Assembly: GCA_020152595.1 (NCBI GenBank)
Contig: JAIGNY010004531.1
Coordinates: 664,001-728,000, forward strand
Reading direction: 5' to 3'
DNA length: 64,000 bases
From: Chiridota heheva
Lineage: Eukaryota > Echinodermata > Holothuroidea > Apodida > Chiridotidae
Part shown: one piece after another, positions 47,801 through 59,800 of the stretch
How the letters are laid out: each line of letters opens with the position of its first letter
Position numbering within the stretch: the first letter of the stretch is position 1
Notes under the pieces: model-generated
Seen by the model: the letters and a program-made list of their open reading frames with translations, nothing else
Database searches by the model: none
What the model was told of the DNA's origin: nothing
Made by a program: the position numbers and the translations under genes

Positions 47801-50800
47801 ATTTTAAACAGTCATTATCACCAAAATCTGTTTGTCACCTAATCTGGCTTTCATCAGTTAAGAAATGAACTTCTGAAATACTTTTGATTTCCTTTTTCAT
47901 AGTAAGAAGGGAAATAATGTTTGGCTATTGGCAAGCTGAAGACTTAAACATGTGTTGTTTGTTTTGTTTGGATGAGTATCATGTTTTGAAAACACTTTTG
48001 ATCTGATTTGTATAAACATCTAAGGATTTCTCCAAAAATAACATTCTCCCTAGTTTGCTCTACTTTCAGAGCTATCCTCAAAGAAAATAAATTTAACTAT
48101 TTAAGATAGAAAAGGTAAACACTTTTATGAGAGTACAGGAATTATCATCAGGGAATAAAGTTGATTATTCATCAATTGATTAATTAATTAATTGTTGGCT
48201 ATTGATTAATTGTAGCTGCACATTAACAAAGATGCCATTAAATGACATATTTAACAACCTGATCATATATGCATGTGTACATACATAGTAAACTGAGGCT
48301 GTACTTACTCCTACATTTGCATATGGGACAGCCCCTATCATTTGTGTCATATCCCAGCACACACTGCTTGGAACAACCATCTAAAGGAGGACACTTTTCA
48401 CATTTACATCGAAGGCAGCCATTCTTTCCCAGAGCATACCCATACAAGCAAAATTTGTGACAGTTATCCATGGGCGGGCATGTCCGTTGAGTCTTGCATT
48501 TACATGTATCGCATCCCTTTTCATCTTGCTTATAACCATTAGTGCAAACTCCACATGAGCTTGTATCTGGGCATGACCAGAATCTGCAAAGATAAAGTTT
48601 CAAAAAAGTAATATACTTTGACTTTTAACAAAAGTAAAGAACAAAGATTTTATACTTTCCAAAGCAAAATCTACCAGCTAAAATGGTTGTGTTTATTAGG
48701 AAAACAAGTTGTCTGAATAACAAGCATTACATTTCTACAGACAATAATTTGAAATCAATCATTTAATTAATTAATTTATTACTATTATTATTATTATTTT
48801 TTATATTTTTTTGGGGGGGTGGGTCACTTATTCTTCCATCAGTAACTAAGAAATTATGAAGACTTTAGAGACAACAAAATGCTGAGGATTACAATAATAA
48901 ATACTCAAATTAAGTTAAAACCAATAAAGTGATTCTTCACAGAATTTGTATCTCTGAATCTGAATCAATTAAGTCGGCAAAAATCCTTCAAGAGAATATG
49001 AATGCCAACCGAGTGTAAAAAGTCTGTGTGTACAGAGTACTGAAATGGTTTAACTAATGGGGTATTATTAAAATGGACTGAGCAAAAACAATGCTAGGAA
49101 TGCCACATATCACATAATATTTGTATTCAAATGGATCGAGCAAAAACAATGCAAGGAATGCCACATATCACATGATATTTTCATTTAAATGGACTGAGCA
49201 AAAAAATGCAAGAAATGTCACATATCACATAATATTTTCATTCAAATAGACCGAGCAAAAACAATGTAAGAAATGCCACAATCACATGATATTTTCAATC
49301 AAAAACAATCAAGAAATAATCACATAATTTTTTCATTCAAATGACTGAGCAAAAACAACATGATATTTTCAATCAAATGGACTGAGCAAAAACAATTCAA
49401 GAAATGCCACATATCACATAATATTTTCATTCAAATGGACTGAGCAAAAACAATGCAAGAAATGCCACATATCACATAATATTTCCTGGCAGTTGTTCTT
49501 GCACTTGGTCAGTTCAAGAATAATATCAAACAAGAATTCCAATGGAATTCCTAACTGAAATGGTTGAACAAATGGGTAATAATTTAAAAGGACAAAACAA
49601 AAACACTATCAATTCACATATATTTATCCTAATCAAAGACAGAAATACTATATTGCTTGAAGAAGAAACAGAGATCTGCCAACTAATAAATCATAGTTTA
49701 TTGTTCTTAAAACAATGCAAGTGAGAGCACCAAATATCACGCAATTGTTCCTGATAGACGTCCTTGCACTTGGCCAATTCAAGAATAACATCAAACAAGA
49801 ATTCCATTCTTCATTTTTATTGTTTCTGCTGAGCATCTGTCCACAAGAATAAACAAACCAGTGTGGACCAGAAGTGATTTATTACAAAATGGAACTTTAA
49901 AGTCCTATAAAAAAAATAATCCTAAGGAGTTTTATGTGGTAAACATCTCAGTGATATGATGATAAATGTGCCTGATGGACTGAAAAAATATTGAATCTTG
50001 CTTCCAAGAAATACTAAAAATGTCATATTTGAAAGTTTTCTGAACCCCTCAAAAGTAACTATATGAAATAGTCATTAAAAAGAAAATGCTGAGCTTTTGC
50101 ATCTAAAGATGAACGACACGCTGCAATCATGTGATGAAAGCATATGGAGGAGGCTGTGATGGGAGAATACACAAACATTTAAATTACTTCCGAGGGTGGG
50201 CAGGCATTCAAACATAATCAGTGCATTATAGTTGATAAAAACAAAGAAAAAGAACATTTTATAAGTACAGTAACTGTATCAGTTCATTTCATATTTATCT
50301 TCCTTAGTTCAATATTTTTGAATCCATTATGAAGCATGAAGATAGTTTGATCATTTTCAAATTTATTCAAAGCACAATTTTTAAAACTTATTTTTTGCTT
50401 TACATGAAGACTTGGTGCTTAAACACCTTATTAGAAAAAACTTACAAAGCAATAAATAACTAATAACATATTGCTTGTAATGAAAAATATCAGAAGAATT
50501 GGGGGTTAAAGGCAGCCCACACTTAAATTTACAGAAAAGGTACCTTAAATACAGTCGGTAAGGTTTCAGTAATTGCTTTGCTGGATAAAGCTTGGCAAAG
50601 GTTTTACACAAGCTTCGAAACATTGTAATTATTTTAGCCTGCTCTTTAATCAGTGATATAATTTATGGAATTGCTTTTGGTTGTTTTTAAATATGATATG
50701 CAAAAATATGCAAAAAGATAGAGCTGGTCTTAATATTCAGCAGTCAGCAAAATGACATGGGTTTATGACATGTTGATGGAATTTGATGAGATTTCTAATC

Positions 50801-53800
50801 ATGGTTAAAGCTATCGAATGTACCACTACTTGAACCAAACCCAAAAATCACTCTGGGAAAACTGAAATCAAGACTGATATCACTTTCCTTTCAAATCATG
50901 ATTAAATATTTACCTGGTTTACACTGACAAAAAGGGCAGCTGTCCTGGTCCAGCAGCAAACCATAAATACAGTCTAAGGAACAGAAAAATGGTGGACACT
51001 GGGTTGGCGACACTCGGATAGGCACAGAGGTAGTCATTTCAATTGCATCTAGAAGGGAAAAAGAAGCTTAAATGAAGAGTTTGCAAAGGTAAGAGAATGT
51101 TGGAAACTTTATGGACTGTTCCAAATCTGAAAACTTCATTTAAATAAAGTCACATGGTCGAAATTCACATGTCCATGATGGACAAATCATATACTGGGAA
51201 AATCTCATTGACCAATCAAATACTAGGGGCTTCTTGTTGTCTGTACAATTCACACAGGGTATGGGGTCAAGCATATGAAAAAATGCTTTGAAATGCTCAT
51301 CATATGTGTATTATACATGACGGTAATACGCATGTGCATTGTCAAATGCTCATTATATGTGTATGACAAATGACGGTTATATGCATGTGCATTGTCAAAT
51401 GCTCATCATATGTGTATCATACATAAGGGTAATATGCATGTGCATTGACAAATGCTCATTATGTGTATAATACATGAGGGTAATAGGCGTGTGCATTGTC
51501 AAAGGCTCATCATATGTGTATAAAACATAACGGTAATATGCATGTGCATTGTGAAATGTTCATCATCTGTGTATTACACATGAAAGTAATATGCGTGTGC
51601 ATTGTCAAATGCTCATTATATGTGTACTATACATGACGGTAATATGCGTGTGCATTGACAAATGATTATCATATGTGTATTGTACATGACGGTATTGTCA
51701 AATGCTCATCATATGTGCATTGTACATGACAGTAATACGCATGTGCATTGTCAAATGCTCAATATTTGTATATTATACATGATGGTAATATGCATGTGCA
51801 TTGTCAAATGCTCATCATATGTGTATTACACATGATGGTAATGCGCATGTGCATTGTCGCTTATTTCAGCAACTGCAGATGAAAGGTTGGGTAACAATGC
51901 AAAAATTCCCCAGCAGTTGACAGTTGGTCGAAGTACTGAAGTAATCATTGGTTTGAAATGGTCTATTAATGGTTTATCTCATGTTTCCATGGTCACAATT
52001 GTTGCTCCCAATTGCAACACCATGGTTATCAAAATGAAATGTCTGAAGAAGATCAACCTTGACAATGCAGACTTCAAAAATACAATAACAATGCATTATT
52101 TACCATAAATCATGACATTTTACACTACTAAAAGCATCTTGGTACAATAATACTTCTGATCATACTGCAATAAATAATAAACATGATCACATGATGAAGT
52201 AATTACTGTGCTCTAATTCTATCTCTCAATCAACATGAAACCAGGATAGCGGAAAGTTCAGAGAATTTAAATATCACCACATAAATTCTCAACAGAGAAA
52301 AACAAGTCCATAAATCATTACATAAAATCATATAATGTAAGTTTAAGACACAATGTTTTACTGATGATCAGAGAAATGATGCCCCAAACTACAACCCAGC
52401 TAAAAGGTGTTGAAACAAAGCTGAAACTTGGTGGATTTTTTTGTCCAATCTCCATCCTCCTTTGCTGCCAGCATTTAACAGTGCCAGAGGTGTGGCCTTT
52501 GCATTAAATACAACAACTGCAGAGGGGATATATTGTCAGTCTACATAATATTTTCTGGCTTTCTTTTAGATTAGGGTAAACATATCTGCATGGGCACAAT
52601 TTATGCTGCATAATTTCAATACTTGGATGGTTTTACAGTTAAAGAGGCGAAATCGTCATATGTGCACAATATTTAGAATTCCTTTCAATTTTTTGAATGG
52701 TTGAAATTTTGCTGCGCGATTCGTTGTCTCGTATTGCAAGGTATATAGTTATTTAAAACGCCTTAAAGGTCACCACACGAGATAGCCCAGATGGTTGCGG
52801 CTATCTCAAGTAACATTTTTTTCTAAAAATCATGACATGAGTTCAAGCCCCGGTTAAAATCGTTTATTTTGACATTTTGCTTTAATCTTCTTCTTTTTTT
52901 TTCTCAGTAATTTTCATTTGGTGAATATCATTGTAACACTAAAATTTCACTTTCCCTTTCTGACAAAAAAGCATTGAAAAAAACATATAAGTTTCTCGTC
53001 ACAGTAACGTAATGCGCTGTGAATGTAATTCTGCACACACAACGCACATGCTAGTGTCTGGCTGTATTGTGTGGTACAAATAGACAGAGGATCGGATCTT
53101 GCCTCCACAACCGGAAGTGACGTCAAAATATAGTATACCCCATTTTACTGAGACCAGCCTCCCTCTTTAAATGCCTACTTGTTCAAAAACTACTCAAGGG
53201 TTTTAGTTCAGTGTCGAAGCAACTTTAGTTTATATGAAAGAGGACATCAAAAGAAACAAAATGGTGAAGAAACTACTTTAATATCTTATTCCGTTAAGGA
53301 GATATTCAAGTTTAAAGCTCTTGTCTTATTTAGAAATGACTGGTGTAGTAAGTCTACTACGGAAGGTGGGTGTGCTAATCCTCACACTCTTAGCAATTGT
53401 TAATGTATTTACAATAAAAATGTATTACACTTTTTTACTATTTTAATTCATTTTCCTTGAACTTTCTTCAGATGGTAAATTCTAATTACGTTTACTAGAT
53501 TCTGTTTTACTAATTTCCTGACGTATCCAATGGCTTTGAATACACAAAATTGCAAGAAAAAATATGACAGAATACTTAGAGACTGAAAAATCTTAAGGTG
53601 TGATGTCACAATTATTCTGATTTCAGTCGTTTCTATGTAAATGATACCAAACTTTACACTTAAATATCTCTTTAATAAAATAAGATTTGTGGATGCTTTC
53701 TTCACTATTTTGTTTCTTTGGAAGTCCTCTTTTATATTTTATAAAAGATGGAGTTGCTTGACCCCTGCATTAAGTGTGCAAGCTCTTTCCTTTCAATATG

Positions 53801-56800
53801 CTATCACAGGGGCATTAATGATATGCCCAACGTGCATCAGATAGAGGCATCATATTACACTCGCGTGTTGGCAATGTAATTAGATCGTAGCTGTGCTAGG
53901 ACAAGCAAATAATAATATAATATTAGGTTGCCCTTGCTCTGGCAAGGTGTGTGATGTGCAACTGTTGATTTTGGCCAAAATCGGCGGTTGCAGTGCATAC
54001 TAAATGGAAAGCGGAGGTACACGTCATGTGAACTAGTCCTTTAATAGCATTGAGATGTTTAATAATAAGCAGAACTTTTATTTAAAGAGATTTCGCTTTA
54101 AAAGATGTTTTCCAATGAGAGTTTCAAAGGTACTAGTTATGTTTCTTCTTAATAATATACTTATTGGCTTTATTAATTTTGAACCAGTTAAAAAATATAT
54201 GACTTAGTCAGAAGCATATAGGTGAAGGAGTGGGTAAGGGTCTGGAGTGGGTAAGGGTCTGGAGGTGATATGTTTTAGTGACCTCAACTTTACTCTCATC
54301 TTTCTTGACAACATTCACCTTAATCTTGCAATGAAAACAATTGTGAAAGTAACATACAAGATTAAAAACCTACATTATTTTTACAAACTCAGGTATGAAA
54401 TAAGAAACTGGCTTCAAGTCCACAATCATGCAATGAACAAAAAACATCTTTTAGAGGGATTTACTTTCTGCTTAAAACCAAGATATCGATTGTTTCACCA
54501 TCTCCTGGATGGCACAAATGAAATATATATATTCTTCAGTCATTCATCACACACTTCTTCCATCTCACAAAGATAAACTATACCTCAAGCACAAATATAA
54601 TTTCCAGGAAATTAAAAATCTATTGCAAAACAACAGACACAATTACCTTGGCACTGACAAATGCTGCATCCCAGGCTGTCCTGTGCCAGACCATCATGAC
54701 ATAGTAGTGTACATCCTTCCAGCGATGGACACAACTCTGGCACTGGTCCAAATGTTATGAATGCTGGTTCTAGAGAATACAAAATGTCATTCAAATGAAC
54801 CACAGCAAATAAATCGGAAATGTGGAAGGAAAAAGGAATTAAAATAGTGTAAATTCACTGAATGAATAGAAGAAGGACCTAGCTTTACAGCTTTTAACTC
54901 ATATCACCTATGACCTAATGAGAAAAATGGCCGACCCTCAAGGTATCAACTCTTATGCCTTTTTCGGCTACTGAACACTTTATTATTCCTCATGTCAGCC
55001 AACTTTGGCCTGAACATCGTTTGCTACATGTGTTTGTAGTTTAAATAGTGATACAAATTGGACAGCTGTTATGGATATACTTTGAATATGTCCCATACAC
55101 TGGGCACTAAGATATTAACCAATGTAATATGATATTGCATATAATTAAATGTTGAATCACAGACAAATATATACCCTCTTGTCAAAATGAATTTACAAAT
55201 GAAAATAGAGAGATCTACTTATCAAACATGATAAATTTGCATAAAACTTGTTGTACCAAGATTTGAAAATTTGAAAAGCTGTACAACGGTCAATTTCAAT
55301 CTGATTCAAGGTAGATAGGTAGTTGAGGTACTTTACATCCCCTTCTCAACAGCTAAGGTATTTATAAATGTTTATGACAATTTGTTAAATGAGTTGTGAA
55401 GTAATGGTGAATAGAGACCAACCACTGATTAAAAGAGAATTTCACCTTTTTGTGTTTTTTGATGTTTTAAAGCAATTGAGTTATTATTTTCTCTACCTGT
55501 CAATAAATCTTTAAAAGACAAAGGAATTATGATAATCTTACCATCACATACAGGACAGCATATACCAGGCACCTTTCTAGGTGAGAAACATTCCACTTTG
55601 CAACTTGGGGTGGTGCACGCCACCTCGCCATTCTGACATTCACACGTGGTGCAGTCATCTTCATTCCAACGGTCCCCGGGAGCCTTGAAGCCATCCTGTA
55701 CCACACACAGCCTCTTGTTTTCAAGCATATAGCATGACTGGGCAATCACACAGTGGGACATGGTTGTGATACACTCACAGGTCTTACAGTCACCCACGGA
55801 CCAGGTGTCCCCATCCAGAAATATCATATCATCCTGGATACACCCCTCCGTCACCATACCTGTAACATGAATTAAAATGGACATGGTCAAGAATTTCATC
55901 CACCATTTCAAACATTGGTGGCTTCTAACATAAATATAATCAAAGGAAAAATGTAATTGGAAAATTAGCAGACCACATGGTGTTACTTTATAGGGAAAAA
56001 ACTATTTTTATTACAATGACATTTGATTCAATAAAAGGCGTTGAAATTGACATTTCATATTGTACACGATTTAATTTGAAATGACTATATGCAAAGCCAA
56101 TATAAATATAATTGATTGATTTATTTGAATTTTTTACATAGTATCAACCTGAAGTATGAGGCTAATTCGTAGCTACATATAGATTTGTGCTTTTAAAGGA
56201 AACAGCTAACTTACAAAAGGAACCTTTATTTGAACTTTAGGTGACTGCAGCCTACAGGGAGAAGCTGTCAATTAAAGTCATCATACTTTTCCATCAAATC
56301 TTTTGAAAATTACTCCTTTTATTATTTTTTTCTATTCTTACTAAGCTTTATCCATCTCTACATATCACAAATGCAATTACTATATAAATACAAGTTGATA
56401 ACCTGAAGGCTGATGCAAGGGAAGGGGCAATAACAGAAATTGAATAAACAGAACAAATAAAGAGCAAAAAGCACTTCCATGCTCTATAGAGATCTATCAG
56501 TAGTTATCATCACCCTTGTCATTTCTTCAAAACAATATTTTTTGACATCTATGACCGTGTTCACACTTATCTCCGGACCATAATCCCCAACAATAAACCA
56601 GCTAAATGAATGTAGAAAAAACAATGCCATGTGTTTGCACTTGAGTGTGAGCATGTTATCAGACTCACTGCAATCAAAAGCTGTGTCATTGAAAAACCCA
56701 CAAAATGGAAACTGAGCTATTAAACTGTTCGCACGAAATCAGAAAGTTAGAACAAGGGTGTAGATCCATTTTTTTAAAGTGGGGGGGGGGTTTTGTGGGA

Positions 56801-59800
56801 GGACTAGTTTGCTGTGTTAGTGGCCATGCGAGCGCATAGCACTCGTCGATAGGCGTGGGGTCCAGAGGCCTGCTTAAGGGCCCCTGGTGGGGTCCAGGGG
56901 TGAAGCCCTGGTGAGGGTCCAATAGGCGAAGCCCACGAAGCTCCTGGAATATTCAATATTTTAAGGCTAAAATTGGCCCAAAAATAAGATCAAAATAGGC
57001 TTAGGGTCCAAACACATATACCTCTAAAAGCCGTAGAAAAAAGTAGTAGGCCGTACTATTGGGGTGAAAATCAAAATTAAAAAATAATTAAAAGCCATTC
57101 TTAATAACAAACAGGTTTATTCAACTTTAGCTTTCGAATGCGAGATAAATAATCCTTTTCTTAATTTTGCTGAAACAAATCTTGCATCATGAAAACAATG
57201 TATCAACAATTTATACCTAAAATCTGCATTGATATGACCTTAAACATCATTACATCAAGCTAACAGTTATATTGCTAACAGGCTAAAGAGAACTATGTTG
57301 AAGTTCCTTTTGGTAGGCAGTCAAGATACTCGCTTAAAAAAACAGAACACCGCAATTACTTAAAAACCATTGTGCGACACATGTTGCAGGAGGACGAACA
57401 AATTCATCTCATTTATAATAGCCCACCGATATGCAACAAAAAAAAATTGGGGAACTTTGAAGAGATTGTAAATATAATTAGCAATAAATAATGTCAATAT
57501 GAAATTATTCTCAAATAGTGGATCATACCGGTCATTGCGGTGATGAAAAAATGCATCACTTGTCATATAAATTAACCGCTGCGTCTTCTATCTTTGCATG
57601 AAACACAAGAGCCCTTGAGTTGTTAAGTATCATTAGTTTAAGGTCACATCAAGAAACTTCGGAAATCGGAATTGACCAAATCGTATCACGTGACGTTAGT
57701 CAGGATAACTATTATATTGTGGTGATTGAGATGCCTTTTTTATGGTTAGTTTTGTGATATACCGTAATCGTTCATAATTTCTCATTCAAATAACAGAAGT
57801 GGAAAAAAGCATTTATTTTATAAACATTTGGGGCGGTATCATCGGCAAATGTAAAGGGATAATTGTACATACCATCTCCCTTTTCAAAAGGGAGAATATA
57901 TACCCCCATTAAGAATTTTGGGCCCTTAGACCCCTCCAACCCGACACCCCCCACCCCCCTTCCCTCTTGGATTTTCTCAAAATCAGGGGTAATCCACACC
58001 ATTCAAACCGAGAGGCTTCACAATTCATTGACTAGCGTCCAGCTATTGTTACACCATACACAACACAGGGGTAATCTATACCTTCTCAACTGACAACATC
58101 TTCATAGTCTATTCACAGTTCACTTGTTAGCAACCAGCTACTGTTACACTGTACACAATAGGTCATTCATCTTGGGCTCAAGCCACATAACTGCTGTTCA
58201 GTGATGTGAATCAGATAAGTCCTTGGCAGAGCCTAAATAAAAATATACATCATATGCTTGGGAGGACTTTGTGCACAACCCAAGAATGATTGATGGCCCA
58301 TTCCTCGTAAGGATTGTTATTTCATCATGCCATGTGGGGAGGGGGGGGGGGGGATATATACCCTACTCCAAGGTCACGTCAAGAAACTTTGGAAATCATA
58401 ATTGACAAAATTGTATCACGTGACGTTAGTCAGGATAACTATCATATTGAGGTAATTAAGATAAAAGTATATATTTTCTCGATTTATGGTTAGTTTTGTG
58501 ATATACGGTAATCGTTCCCAATCAAATAACAGAAGTGGCAAAAATCATTTATTTTAGTAATTAAACATTTGGGGCAGTATCATTGGCAAAAGTAGGGGGA
58601 TATTGGACATACCATCCCCCTTTTCAAAAAGTGGGGTATATACCCCCATCCCCCCCCCCCTTCCTTTCCAGATGTACGCCCTTGATATTTATTGAGTAAC
58701 TAATGCACTTGTCAGTTATATGACAACCCCAGCAATTTGAGTCAAAGATGGGTCATTGACATATGAAACAGTGACTCACATGTGCATCAATGTACCAAAT
58801 TGTCAGTCACCAGAGTGACTCTGGGTGAGTCAACTTACTTCAGACTCATTGACTTTGTACAAAGATGTGAGATTCTGGGTAAGTCATTTGCACAAGAAAT
58901 GTCACTCACCTAAGTGACTGAGGGGTGCATCAATGTACATGTTTTGACCACCCACCTTTGTGCAATGACTCACCTTGTGCTTGGGTGTGGGGGTAAGTCA
59001 CATGATTGACAAGTGCATAACATGAACAGGATACTGATATGCATTCACCGTGTTTTTAGAGAATCTCATCAATGGATCTAATCACCTGCTCTGGATCATG
59101 ATCCTGCTTTTGACTACAATCAAGATCAATAACTGCGATCAGATCTGTTGAACATTCTTACAATAACAAATTGCCGGATCTGTGTGCCTGCACTGGGTCA
59201 GATCCTGAGCTCATACTCAAGTGGAAACGTACTCTATGGGCTTTCTGCCCAGAGCAATGACCAAAGGAAATAAATAACTTGTGGACAAGTGTTTATCATG
59301 GGCAATGACTGTGAACTTGTATTAAGGAAACAACAGCTAGTGATTTTGGCAGCTATTACAAAAGAAATGAACAAAATAGGTTGAAATTGGAGCACATGTT
59401 CCAGGATCCTAGCACTTTATCAGTCATATCTAGAAGTTGTCTTCAAACATCTGAGGGTTGAACAAAGACATGAAAGTTACTCCTATATGCTCCAATAAAC
59501 AAAATGAGGCTATTGCGGTTTATCTGCATCTTTGAGGGGGTATCAATCCAGGTACCTATCTGATAAAACTCTCCAAGAGGGGTAAACAATGGTGTGAATC
59601 ATGTTTCAATCTCAAGAATACCATTGCTTTTCATTAATGTTTCACATGAATATTTCTATTATTCATGCAAATGAACAATATTTTGTCTCATGGACAAAGC
59701 AGATAAATAGGAATTAAAAAGTTAACCAAATTAGCATGAAGATTTAAAATATATACAGCACTTTCAAATATAAAAGGTAGGCTCGTATATTGAATATTAT

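Noticed and set aside
54247..54576. 109-codon plus-strand frame overlapping the CRIM1 region
   Set aside because: No domain, signal or homology; intronic to the minus-strand gene with random composition.
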